DNA of 64,000 nucleotides from assembly GCF_036417845.1 (NCBI RefSeq), contig NC_089978.1, forward strand, positions 138,192,288 through 138,256,287, in the 5' to 3' direction. The notes beneath the pieces are model-generated. The model did not search any database and had not been told where the DNA came from. It saw nothing but the letters and a program-made list of their open reading frames with translations. This DNA is from Apteryx mantelli (taxonomy: Eukaryota > Chordata > Aves > Apterygiformes > Apterygidae). The translations under genes and the position numbers were made by a program. Of this stretch, positions 29,901-42,100 are shown one piece after another (within the stretch, counting starts at the first letter, position 1; every line of letters begins with the position of its first letter).

Positions 29901-32900
29901 AGTCTTAAGAGTTGCATTAATTTCATAACTCCCACAGAAGATAAGAGAAAGAACAAAATCTATATTCATTGATCTGTATTGATGTTATTTTTAGTAAGGA
30001 ATAATAATATTGTTTCTTGACAACATGATTGATGATACCAAAAATGCATATGTTGAAACAAAACCATGAAAAAAAAAAGTGTAAATAGTTGTACTGTCAG
30101 TAATGATTCAGTTATCACTGCTGAGTCATATAAGCTGAATGCAAAGGCAGAGCAGTGAGTTGGGTTTTCCTGAAAGATCGCTACTCTCAGGCCACACTAG
30201 CCTGGGTGCTTGCACCTGGGTGTCCATGGCCTGCCTTACCCTAGCAGTGGAGATGTGCCCTCTGTCCTCTGCACTGCCCCCTTTTCTCCACCTTACAATT
30301 GTGTGTGTCTTTCTGTGTGGCATGATTTTTTTCCCCTTCCAGTCATCTAACAAAGAGTTATACTTTGTTGTGCTGAGGCTTTCAAATTCCCTGTAATTTT
30401 GTCAGGCACCACTGCCCCAAGAGCTCCCCTGGTCAGCTCATACATCACACTTGAGCTGGCTGCATGACCTGCAGTCAAGCTGTCTCCAGCCCACATCATA
30501 CAAACCCTCCTCTCCTTCCCCACTCCTTCTGTTTCCTCCCCTTGCATGCCACGCAGACACAAACAGGCAGGGCATCTGCTGGCCAGGCGAGGGTGAGGAA
30601 CGTAACTGGGCCAGCCTCTACGCAGACCTTGCTCTGCAGCCTGCCAGAAACAGCGGATGGGAAGTCCTTCATGAAGCAGTGACCATGGGTGGTTCATAGG
30701 GCCCAGTGGCTCATGCCCCTTCACAGTGTGAGGGAGACGTCCTTGCCAGGCTGCAATCCCTCTTCCAACTCCTCCGGAGCTACTGAGGCTCTGACTACCC
30801 TTCTCGTCCCACCTCTTTCTCTCCCCATTCCCCACCTGGAGCCTCACCAAGCTCTGGGATCCACCTCCTCACTCACCTCCTCCAAGCCTAACCAAGATAG
30901 CCTCCACACCACCAGGAGAAGCAAGCTTCTGGCCACTTTATGGCCTCCTTCTGCTTCTCTATCAGCTCAAGACTCAGATACCTGGACACCTTTCACTGTC
31001 CCCCTCCTCTTGCCACCTATGATCTAGCCTTGACTCCATACCCCTTCCTGTCCTCCTCTCCAGCATGTCTTGGAGGAGGAGGTAAGAGAGATGAGTTCCC
31101 TGTGGGCAGAGCCTGAGCTTTATAAACCAGAAAATATCAAACATTTGTTTTCTTGCCAAGCCCCCTCACCTTCTGTTACAAAGTCTAAAGCTCCTCCTTC
31201 ATGACAGTGAGGTCAGATTAATTCAAACCACCAACCCCAGAGCTAAATGGGCAGCTGCCTGTCTGTCTTTCTGTCTCTCTTCCTCCTGGCTGCTGGCAGA
31301 GAGTGCAGGGAAACTCCTGTCCTCCCTGGGCTTTGAGAGTCTCACCTCTTCCCACCCACTGAGTAGATGCTTCCTTTCTCCTCCCAGTGCAGCTGTCCTT
31401 CAACAGCATCGATTTCCAGTCCGGAGGGCCTGGATTGGAGTGCTGCAGGGAAAAGCCCCACATATTGCCTTCAGGGTGAGCAGGAAACATTCCCTAAAGC
31501 CTCAGCTGCTTCTCCAGAGCATAGGTAGAAGGCATGTGTTAGCTAAAGTGTCTGGGCAAATTGCAAAGTTGGGAATAAGAAACAGAAGAAGGAATCTCAT
31601 CAGGCAGATGCTGCATGCCAAGCAGAGTTTATTTTCTTCTTGAATGTCTCCAGTATGCCCACTCCTATACCGGAAGTGTGAGGTGGGAGGGACAGAGAGG
31701 AGGCAGCAATGCAGTCGCAGTCATCTCCTGCAGAGGCTGGAGGAGAACAGGTACTGAACATTCAGAGACCCAGTGAGACTGCAATACAGACCCAAGTATG
31801 GACTGAAAGACTCTGAGAGCAAAGAGGGCTCTTGCTCAGCCTCCTGCCTCTGCTGAAACTGGCAGCTGTGTGTAGCTTCAGTTTCACATCCTCCAGTAAG
31901 CTTAGCAGGGGGGAATTGTTTTTTTCTCCCTCCTGGAGGAGGAGAAGGGCAAGCAAAGGAGAAGAGGGTGGAGAACATAATGAGCTGGCAGAGGGTATAA
32001 TGAAGAGGCCTGAGATGTTCAGGAGTGCCATATGCTGTTCATGATGAGTCCTCAGCAAGCTGTCCCATGTTTTATTTGGGTGCTGGACTTCCAGTTCTTT
32101 GTGAGATGAGAATATTCGGCATTAGAAGGACTCAGCTGGTATTTATAATTTTGGCACCCCTTATTTCTCTGATATCATAAAGCAAAGTTGCCTGAAATTT
32201 TGCATGCTATATGCTTTGTGAAAAGTAAAATTTTCTAAGACTAATGAGACCTTGGATGACACTGGAGCAATATAGAGTGGAGCTTAATATACACTCATTG
32301 TCCATGGGGAATGGGCATGTTGCACTGCTGTTTCGGAGAGGTCGGTGTATTCTCCCCACAGCTTCCCCAGTGTGGATGGATGGTGCCATAGCTTCAGGGA
32401 GATTTTTTGCCCCAAGAACAAAAATCCACACTGCAATCACATCTGGTTCTTAAAAAGGGCTCCAAGGCAAAATTGTCTGACTCCTTATCTTGCATAGCTA
32501 GGCTGAAGTGAGGTGCAGTCTGTCTGAGAAAGCTGAGCTGTGGACCACAGGACATTTTCCTGCAATCTGCAGAAAGCTAAATGCAGACAGTTGCTGCACA
32601 TATGGCACTAGTTTTGCATCTCGCTTCACCCTGCTGATAATATCAAAAGCAGTTAACGATATAGACTATGCTTTTCTAATCCCAAGTAGATAATATTGGT
32701 ATTAGTGACTAAGGAATTTTGTTGTTGTAAGTGCTTGAATGGAATACATGGTCACAGCTTCTTAGCATCACTACAGTGACTATACTAATTATTATCATTA
32801 CTTCTCATTACTATAGTAATTTAATTAAAATTCTAGCTAGATGAAAAACTTGTACTCACAGAAATAATCCCACTGGGCTAAATTAAAGTATGAATCAGTG

Positions 32901-33196
32901 CTCATCAATGTGACAGAAGTTTCCAGCATGGACTTGAACTGAAGCCAGGAACTGAGCCAGGTGCTTGATGCCCCAAATCCTGAACTGAGACCCAGTCACC
33001 AATATCAGTGCTTCTGTCAATGCAAAAATATTAACTGCACAGACACACAGTGTAGCCCAGGAAGAGAAAGGCATGGATGGGCAAAATGGCATGCCTTCAG
33101 TAGGCAGAACAGTTTGGAAAATGATGTCATTATGCTTCTGTCTGTTTTTATGCAGCAAAATTTCATCATTTGTGCTTTCTTGGTTTGCTTTTGCAG
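23906..33196. other. Long non-coding stretch
   Basis: No frame above about 170 codons and none with a recognisable domain. An A-tract lies at about 24070. A pyrimidine-rich stretch (30430-31020) gives overlapping frames on both strands that I take as chance. Exon-like segments with fair splice sites at 25100-25179 and 28829-28917 are discussed under rejected items. Confidence 0.5.
33187..33196 (+). promoter_or_regulatory. Splice acceptor before the TIR exon
   Basis: TGCTTTTGCAG after a T-rich tract ends at 33196, 17 bases before the first of two adjacent ATGs (33214, 33217). It implies one or more upstream non-coding exons. Confidence 0.55.
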
Positions 33197-33213
33197 CAGA
33201 CTCAGCAGAAAGA

Positions 33214-33942
33214 ATGATGGATTTCAACGAGGAAATTAAACCCATTTCAGATACATGTGTTAGTGAGGTCAGGTCTGCTTTATCTGAAAGAGCAGGAGTG
33301 ACAGATCTTCAGGGATCACAGGCACTCCCTGAGCTGCCTGCACTGTCAGCCCACGAGACTCGCCACATCTTTGTCAGTTATAGCAGCACCGATTCAGCCT
33401 GGGTGAGGAGCCTTATCCAGACTCTAGAGACCATGGTTCCCAAACTGAAGGCCTGTTATCATGAGAGGGACTTCCTCCGAGGTAAAATCATCATTGAAAA
33501 CATGGTTGAGTGCATCCAAGGAAGCCAGAAGATTATCTTAGTCCTCAGCCCTGACTTTGTTCAAAGCAGGTGGTGCCTTCTGGAAGCCAATCTATTAATC
33601 TTCCAAGACTGTATAGAAAGAAAACCAGTGATCCCCATGATGCTGGTGCCCTGTTTTGTGCCTCTGCACCTCACCCATTTGACTTATCTTGACACCAGTG
33701 ATGTCCACTTTTTGGATAAAGTTATCAAGGTTATTTGCACTCCCAACCATCAAATGAAGAATGCCACTATAGTTCCTTACAGCCATCCATCACCCTACAA
33801 TGGGAAATCCCTGCTGGCCTTACCTGCAGTGAATGATGAGCTAATTCCAAAATGGAGAGGAGGCACATTCAGTGAGGTGCTACCTGACCAGCTGAACATG
33901 GTCTGTGAAGATACTGAGGCTACAGGAAGGCCATCCAGATGA
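33214..33942 (+). CDS. TIR-domain protein, cytosolic part
   Basis: 242 codons from ATG 33214 to TGA 33940. The TIR domain spans about residues 51-175: box 1 F-V-S-Y-S-S-T-D (53-60), box 2 region R-D-F-L-R-G-K (85-91), and S-R-W-C-L-L-E (118-124), with Glu124 at the place of the catalytic Glu of NAD-cleaving TIRs (many Toll-like receptors also have Glu there). No leucine-rich repeats or signal peptide precede it, so it is not a standard Toll-like receptor. TIR domains signal by TIR-TIR contacts in innate immunity or cleave NAD. The N-terminal 50 residues look disordered. I chose 33214 because it follows the splice acceptor; a longer frame from 33073 would start in the intron. It continues in another frame (next entry). 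Confidence 0.75.
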   Translation: MMDFNEEIKPISDTCVSEVRSALSERAGVTDLQGSQALPELPALSAHETRHIFVSYSSTDSAWVRSLIQTLETMVPKLKACYHERDFLRGKIIIENMVECIQGSQKIILVLSPDFVQSRWCLLEANLLIFQDCIERKPVIPMMLVPCFVPLHLTHLTYLDTSDVHFLDKVIKVICTPNHQMKNATIVPYSHPSPYNGKSLLALPAVNDELIPKWRGGTFSEVLPDQLNMVCEDTEATGRPSR

Positions 33943-34262
33943 TTAATGAAGTATCCTCTAGGGGATCATCTTTTACCTTATTCAGTAGTATCCTTGTGAT
34001 ACTTGCCTCCATTTTAGGAGGCTTGCAATTGTCTGTTGCCATCATCTCATTTACTGATCAGAACTCTTTTGATTCCTATACAATTTTCCTTGGCTGTATT
34101 ACGGTGTTTGCAACCCTGTCTACCTTTTCTACCATTGGTAATTGGATCTACAACTATAAAATCAAATCAGCTGATGAGAAACTTCTGGAGATGTCCCAGA
34201 CTGCTGGTGAGGCCAACTCTCTGCTGATAAAGAATTCCCTGCTGATTGGTTGTGGTTCCTGA
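33939..34262 (+). CDS. Two-membrane-segment tail of the TIR locus, in the -1 frame
   Basis: The ATG at 33939 overlaps the TIR stop as ATGA, and the 107 codons run to TGA 34260. Hydrophobic segments lie at about residues 12-37 and 48-72, with a short polar loop and a charged tail. The frame is open upstream to 33918, and the residues before the ATG (Y-R-K-A-I-Q) read like protein. This suggests that TIR and tail were one chain and that a one-base deletion near 33918-33939 split them. Translation as two proteins, or a sequence error, are alternatives. No slippery heptamer is seen, so programmed frameshifting is unlikely. Confidence 0.55.
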   Translation: MINEVSSRGSSFTLFSSILVILASILGGLQLSVAIISFTDQNSFDSYTIFLGCITVFATLSTFSTIGNWIYNYKIKSADEKLLEMSQTAGEANSLLIKNSLLIGCGS

Positions 34263-37200
34263 GTGAAGCTCCAGTTAGTCTACATCTCCCTTGAGGGGTG
34301 CAGATGGCACTTCTTGGAGACTTTTGGAGAGGGAGAACCCTCTGCCGAAGAGATGTTCCAGAGAGCCTTGCACTATTTTTCCTCTGAATATGCCTGTTGT
34401 GTAGCCAAGAGGCATTTCTACTTCTCGTGCTCAGGGACTGCACCTGGGCACTGGGATAAAGGGCTCTGTTTCTGCCAGTTTGTTTCCCACTGCATGGAGA
34501 AGGGGTCCTGGTACTGAAACAGTGATTATCAGCCAGATAAAAGAGAACTGGAATTAGATTAGATGCTGAAGATCTTATACTCTGAGCACTAGGCCGGATA
34601 GGTATGCAGTAGGCACTGCTTACTCTCACCAGTTCTTCTTTCATGACAAAAGGACTTCTGGGTAGCAGGAAGGAAAAGGTGTTCTCTTCTATTTTCACTT
34701 GACCACCAAAGAAGTTCAGAAGCAAAGTGGCTGTGGCCAAAATGTCTATAGTGTAAACATCAAAGGAAAAAAAAGTCTTCCCTTCATTTGCTGAGGTAGC
34801 TACACTTATGTACAGCCTGAGGAGCTACCACAAGCTATCATAAGGCAAAGGTTAGGGGAGAAAGAAGTGTAAACCACAAAGCAATTGGCAGTGCAGACAT
34901 TCAGGCACACTACAGAGGGCTAGCTAGAGACTAACACAGGAAAAATGCTTCCCAGGGAATATTATAACTGTTTTTTTCCCCTCCATTTCAGACTTATTTG
35001 CAGGGGAGGTAAAATGAGTCAGAGAGAAAGCTGGCTGATTTACTGTCTCTCGAGCACATGTTCTATATTGCATCTCCTTTAATTAATCATCATTGTAGGT
35101 TTTACAAAATACAGATGGAATGCAGGCTCACCTCCATGTCTCATCTGGACAATGTCCACAGGGAATTGTGTTGTATGTGAGGGTGGGGAGGAAAGGAAAA
35201 GAGCACTTGTGAAAAGGGCAGTGGTTGGCAGGGATGAACTACAGTGGAACCGCCCAACAACCTTAGGTATTCTGGAAAAGTCGTCCCTTCTGGAGAGTAA
35301 ACACTTTTAGATGGATGCCAACTGTGATGTGCCCCTTTCCACCTTGTTTGGAGAGCTCCAGGGAGAGCAGCTGGGAGCTATGATGGTCTGTCAGAAGGAG
35401 GAATCTCTGACTTGTCCTTTCAATGCTCAACAACATTTTTAGCCCACACAGAACATTTTGCCAGGCTGATTTTTGGCTACAACAAGACACTCCTTCTCTC
35501 TTCTGCAGCTCAGTGACTCCTGTAAAATGCAATGTTGGGTTGCTTTTAGATACTAGTATACAAAGTATATGTACAAGTATATAAGGTACAGGAAAAGGGA
35601 AGGGATGTTACACAGGAGCTTGACTTACTATGGCAGTGAAGGGGTCTTAAGATACTACTGAGTGAAGCCTGGGGCAGTTGTACTGATATGCTGCTACTGT
35701 TGAGCACCACAGGTCATGCAACTTCCCAGACCAAAATTGTTCTCTCTACTGAACATTGAGGTGGGGCCCAGACATTTTATCATGTTGTGCCCATTTCTGC
35801 TGCTGATCACTCCAGTGCAGAAATAATATTGAGACATCTTTCCAGACATGTCTTATGGAGATTTAACTGTGAGATTACAGATATGAAGCACTCTTCTGGG
35901 CAGGCGATGGCTCAGGTACCAGCATCTTGTACTTACACTGCAGTAGTTGCTATTCAACTCTAATCATACTTTTTTGCATGTTCAGTTTAACAGGCAACAC
36001 TTTATAGCAATGGTGGTTTATTCTGTTTTATAGCTGTTTGTCTTTGATGACTTGAGTTTTGTATACAGGAGACAAATACTTTAAAATTCTTTATATTAAA
36101 CCATACCAAGATACAGTAGCTTTCAGGTTTCCCATTTGATTTTGAATCTACATTAATTGCTAGGATTAAGCCTTTCTGAGATTTTGAAAATGTGCAGAAT
36201 ATTTTTGTACAGATACAGATACTTTTATACAGAACACATTTTAGAGCTCAAAAATCAAATATAATTTTGATTGACTCACTGGTCAACTTTTAAACTAGAA
36301 TGACTGAAGTAATTTAGAACAAAAGTAGGGCCAAATTCTGCTTAAGCAAAGTGAACTTAATGAGGATATATAAACCATGGCAACTTTTGGTCCACAGTCT
36401 CTATTTAAGAATTTTTATAATAAAAGCTTATAACTAAATTCTTCAATAAAAATCAAGGAGATAACATTGTTCTTGGTTTGTTCAACTTACCTCTTTAATT
36501 TTCTCAGGGGGATCCTCTGGGGATCATTTAATATCATCTTCTTCTCTTCAAAAAGTACAATACTGAGAGTTCCTAGGTTAGCTTAATTGTTTTCTTGGTC
36601 TTCTTGCCTTTCAGATATCTTCAACTGTCAGATCTTGTGCTTTTACCTTTCCTGAGCTACAACTATGCAGGTATTTCATACCTCTTACTAACATTCACTG
36701 ATACATAGTGGCCTAAAGCTTCATATGTCATAGAGAGAAAGAGATTTTCCTTTCCTTAGCTAACTAGAATAAGGTCCTCCCATGCCTAGGGAAAGTCCTG
36801 TCTTCCACCAAGCCATTATGTTACTCCAGCGGTTGACATAGTTTTGCACCTTAGTACAACACATCATTGCCAAGCAGCATGCAAGGTTTGTCACTGTATT
36901 TAATATTTACCTCCTGGCTTTTCAGAGAAAACATTATCTTCACCACCACTGCACAAACAATTAAAAACAAACAAATAAAAGCCTGAAGAGAGAAAAGAAC
37001 CAGTTAATGAAACAAAGAGTAGTCAGTGCCTACAGTAATAGTAATAAATATGTAAGCGGTGGGTTCCTGAAACACAAAGAAACTGAAGTTGAACTTGTCT
37101 TGTGCGTGTTGCACTGCAAGTCATAGCCCAGTTTTCTCTGAAATTGACCTGATTTTGATTCCAGTAACAGCCTGTGCATCAGGGTTTTACTATATACTGT

Positions 37201-38729
37201 GATTTACATACTGCCACAGACCACATGCTGACAGAAGGCAAGCGTGGCCACATATCCATACAACGGGAAGTCAGTGATGACAACCTCTGATTTGCATCCT
37301 TGCAAAGTGCAGCCTCATAGTGCCTGTTTCAAAGAGTTGCTGAAGTCAGTGGCAGCTACACAAACCTTTAGCCCTCCTTCTGGAGAGCTTTCCTCCAGAG
37401 AGTTTTCCTCCTTTTGGATGGCCCATCCTGAAGCTTCCTGAATGTCTAGAACAGGCAAAGGAAGAATGGAAGTATTTTTAATGGAAAGAAAGGTAAAGGC
37501 AAGATCTGCGGCTGCTCTTGCTGTGGCGTACCGACCTCTCGTTTGTCTCTGGTCAAGGACATAAGGAAGATGGGAGATCTCCTTTATTGCTGAGATCATG
37601 TTATGATTTGACAACTTTGGAACATACTTCTCTCTTCCGTACACTCTTATCCAGTGCAGAAAGTTAGTAACAAGTTCACAGCCTTCAGGTTACAGGTCAA
37701 TGGAGCATGGAGAATCTATGTGAAACTGATTTCTGTCCACTTTGAACAGCTTTCCTGGGAAATGCTGCATCTCTGTCTCCTTGTCTTCCCTGTGCTGCAG
37801 AATGACTCATAGCTTGCTTGGCACTGTCTCGATTTGTTTACAGCATCTCACCCAAAGTAACCAAGGGTCTGGTGGTTGAATTTTGCAGCCATGCTACAAA
37901 CTATAGCTAAAAAAATGGAGCTGCAGCTGCCTCTCTGTTCTGGATCTCAAGGTCTGACCATGGGGCTATCTTCATACTTTGTTTTTAGCATAGTTTCAAG
38001 TGGTGGATATGTTATTAAACAGTGTTTAAACTTACTAGTTGGAAGTCAGTAGTGACTTTAGTGAAGCAGTAGGATCCTTCTCCCAGACTCAGCTCTGTTG
38101 GCGTTCCTCTTGCAGATTCATTCATTTCTGTCTAAGCAGACTGCAGAACATTTTCTGAGCTAAAAAAGAATAACCTTGCACAGCAAAAGAAAATGTGAGT
38201 GTGGAAGAATTCTTTACAGGGAAACAGTACTGAAACAGCACTGGTAGAGGAAAGGACCTTCCCACCAGAGGAGGAGTCAATGATTATGATTTTCTTATCA
38301 AACATAACATCCCTTTGCAAATCAGCTCAGTGTGGAGATCAACATTGCATTCTGTATATGATTGTTCAGACAACCAGTAATCCCTAAAGGTATGAAGAGT
38401 TAAATCTTATCACAGTAATTAATACCTTCTATTTTCTTCTTAGGGCAGCTAATCCGAGTCCCACTAGGAAATTGGCAATGGCCTGGGTTCTTTTTTTTTT
38501 TTTCATGACATTGGTTAAACAGGTTAAAAAGTAAAGAACCTGGAGCTGTGATATTCAATGGCTGAATAGGAGTGTTTATTAATGATTGCTCATGGCCGAC
38601 GTTTGGTACATATAGAAAACCCAAGGGTAGCTCTCACAAGGCAAAGCAAAAGTCATATTTGCTGGGGGATCTTACATCTTTGCGAGAAGAGCATATTGCT
38701 GCATTTCACTGATCAAGATCCTATGATGA
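34263..38729. other. No gene seen
   Basis: The start may be 3' UTR of the TIR locus. A minus-strand frame of 192 codons (34162-34740) partly overlaps the membrane-tail coding sequence and is taken as a shadow. The remaining short frames lack domains. Confidence 0.45.
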
Positions 38730-39125
38730 CTAAGGACTTGAAGCTTCTGACATATGAGGAGAGGCTGAGAGTGCTGAAATTGTTCAGACTGGAGAAGAGA
38801 AGGCTCAGGGTGGATCTTATCAATGTGTATAAATGCCTGATGGGAGGGAGTAAAGAAGATGAAGTCAGACTCTTTTCAGTGGTATGCCATGAAAAGACAA
38901 GAAGCAATGGGCACAAATTGAAATACAGGAAACTCCATCTCGTCATAAGAAAAAACCTCTTTTTCTCTGAGGGTGGTCAAACACTGGTTAAGCACTCCAT
39001 CCTCGAAGATATTCCAAACCTGTCTGAAACAGCCCTGAGCTACCTGCTCTAGTTGACCCTGTTTTGAGCCTGTCTCCAGAAACCCCTTCCAACTTCAGCT
39101 ATTCTGTGATTCTGTAATTCTATGA
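38730..39125 (+). mobile_element. CR1 3' fragment, old
   Basis: A plus-strand match to the last part of CR1: the frame at 38740-38860 reads like the end of ORF2 (L-T-Y-E-E-R-L-R, L-F-R-L-E-K-R-R-L-R). The 3' region with GGGCACAAATTGAAATACAGG follows, then an ATTCTGTGATTCTGTAATTC tail at 39100-39125. Diverged from the younger copies. Confidence 0.85.
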
Positions 39126-42100
39126 TTCTGATATAGCTGATCACCTGCAAATCAGAAAGAATTGGGTGATTCACAGCTGAAGCTGATATTATTATTAAAG
39201 AAAACCTATAATTCCTAGTACGAACCACTTAGAAATTTACTTAAAATGTTACATTTAGCCTTTTGTTAGTGTTTATATATGGCCTAGAAGGACCACTATG
39301 TATGGTATGACAGCAGGATTGAGGGAACGTTTAGAAAGACCTTGCCATGCACAACGACAATTGTTTTTTAGGTGTATATTTCAGAATATCTGAAGAAGGG
39401 AAGGAGATTCCCAAAGAAGAGGAGCTCACTGCATGCACTTGTCTGCAGACCCTTGGGACAAGCAGAAATGCGGTTTGTCAAAAAGAGCAGCTTCATCTTG
39501 CATGCTTTAGCTTTGACTTTTATCCCTATCTGCTTTGATGTCACGTCTCCAACAGCCTAACTGGCCAGGGAGCAGGTTTCCTCCACAGTCACTGATACGT
39601 GCATGTTATTCATCCTACCATTGGCTCAGCTACTGCCTACTGACTTGTGTTTGACCTGGAAGTGAAGGCACCGAATGTGGAGAGTGCAGGGGAAGAAGCC
39701 AGGCACTCTCACATCTCCCATTTGGCTCCCTCCCTCCCTTGCCTCAGTGTGGCCACAGGTGAGTACCTGACTTTATCTCCTAGTCTACTGACTGAAAAGG
39801 GGAGCCACGTCCTCCTTCTGCAGTTTTGCACTCTGAACAAATATGTATACCCCAAATAAACAAAAACCATGTATACATACATAATACACTGTTACATCCT
39901 AGCCCAGCTCTCTGCCTCATCTGTGCTGTTTGTGAATGAGAAAGCAACCTCCATGTAATTTAATAATTAAAATCAGAATAAATGGAGTAAAAAAAAATTA
40001 TCATTTCAACCCCCCCCAAAAAAATTCACTCACTCTCTTCAGAGTTGACACTATCTGGTCCCATCAATATAGCATGGACCCCCGATGTATTTGACCACAT
40101 ATAGGTCCTTGCTAGCAGTTTTAACAGAGAGGCCGCAGATGATGTGATAGGCTGGGCAGCTCTTTGGTGTCTCTATTCATAGCTATTTAATGTTTTTCTA
40201 TGCTATGGTTCCTTAACAGCAAGCAACCAAACAGCAGGAAAGGTTTCTTCTTTCTGTTCTTGGGGCTGCTGCTTTATGGATCAGGGTGCAATTTCAGAAG
40301 GGAGGAAAGACTGTGTCTTCTCTGAGAGCATCCAAGCATGCTCAGCTGGGCAGAGGAAAAGAAGAACCTCCTGGAGTGTGAGGCAGGAGTTTTGCAAGAT
40401 GCAGAGCAATTAGAAGACTTTTGAGTGGGGGCAGAGAAGAGCTGCACAGCTTTACCTTAGCAATAATGAAGAAACCCTGTTTTCTAGGCATTCAAAAGTC
40501 ATTGCTGAAATTCAGGAAATTACTGCAAGTGTTGCTGGACTGACAATAGACTGGAGGAAAGGAGGATACTGTAGGTGGAGAAAACTTGTTTATAATTCCT
40601 TGTATTTCTCTTCTACCTCACTCTAGGGTCATTGTCGTAGGTTTTGCTCTAGTAAAAGTTAGCTTTAGTGATTCAAAAAGTCTTTTGAGGTTGTCATACT
40701 AAGGGAAAAGTGCAGTCTATCCCAAAGCTTTGGAGGTGGATCTCTGCAAGACAAAGGTCCCTGCATAGATGGGGGTTCTTTCTGCCTTTGGAGTTGCCAT
40801 GGAGTTTCCCTGTTAGGATACACTGTTAGGATAACTCTGTTAGGATACACTGTTAGGATAACTCTGTGGGATGCTTGTTCTGCTATGGCCTATGGTGTAC
40901 TCACTTAGGGACACTTTACCTCCCTTTGTTAGCTATTTTTGACTGTGGAAGTAGATAATATTTGATTCCCCCTAGAGTTTTTCTGTGGAAAAAAAACAAA
41001 TGGCTTGTGCTGTTACTCTTGTTTTTTGATTTGTTTGCTTATTTTTTAAACTGGAAATGCTATAAGAGTAAAATCTAGTCTAAGGAAATTCTGCTGAAGT
41101 TCCTCTTGCAGTCAGGGAAAGGAGCAGGAGGCTTGTTCTGTCCCTAAAGAGCAGGACTGGAAAGGTTCAAAATTGAACACAATTTTTCTCCTTCCTGCTG
41201 TCTTTTTCTGTTAAATGCATGTGAATAAAAATGGCAAGGATCAAACCATTTGAATAGTCAGAATTAAAACCATTTTCAACTTCAGTCATTGTGTATTTGT
41301 TTCCATGCATCTTCTGATATGACATAAGCTTCCAAGAAGACTAGGTGGAGAATGCCTGAACTTCAAATGAGAGGTAAATCACCCTTGTATAGGTCCACAG
41401 AGTGTTTATTTATAATGAAAACTTCATCATCAAACTCATAAATACTTAACAAGAAAAAAGAGTCAACCTTTCTTTACCTTTTCCCATTCCCTTTTTGAGT
41501 TACATTTGAAACATCCTTCATCAACAACTTATCTATAAAAGGTATATGAGTCAATGATTTTATTTAGGAAGCTTCCCACAGAATGTAGTGGACTGGCATA
41601 AATTAGAAAGAAGAAATGATGGAGGAAAGGGAAAGAGGATTAGTACCCATTTCCATACTCTATTGCTTCTGCTTCTGCACAATCAATTCAGAAAATTTTA
41701 AGATAAACAACCGGAATATGTGGGTCACTGTGTAGCCTTTGAGTTCCTCAGACTCTCATGGCATGAAAACTTTGAGAAAAAGACACTACATAACTGGGCC
41801 TGTGATCTGCAAAGAACTCCCATTTCAGTGCAAGCACTAGGAAAGAGGAAGAAGTAAGTATCTTCAGTAAGTATCTAAAGTGCAAACTTTTAGATTACAT
41901 TAGTTTACATTAGTTGGGACTTATATTCTGCAATCAAGATCATGATCAAAACTGTAACTTTACAATCCATTTTCATGTTAAATAACTGCTCTTCTTTCTC
42001 CCATTACAGATCTTGCTTTGGCATGACATTTGTGTTTCCTTGTCATCTTGATGTGACAGCCCTTTATTAGTGAGGAAGACTTTCAAAAATCTAGCCACAC

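Noticed and set aside
30430-31020. Overlapping frames on both strands in the pyrimidine-rich stretch
   Set aside because: Low complexity and lack of stops on both strands explain them; no domain or splice support.
33073-33213. Longer N-terminus for the TIR protein from ATG 33073
   Set aside because: A strong splice acceptor at 33196 lies inside it, and the extra residues are the translated pyrimidine tract.
33900-33945. Programmed -1 frameshift joining TIR and membrane tail
   Set aside because: The direction is right, but no slippery heptamer or downstream structure is apparent; an indel is simpler.
34162-34740. Minus-strand frame of 192 codons behind the TIR locus
   Set aside because: It overlaps the membrane-tail coding sequence in antisense and has no domain; likely a shadow.
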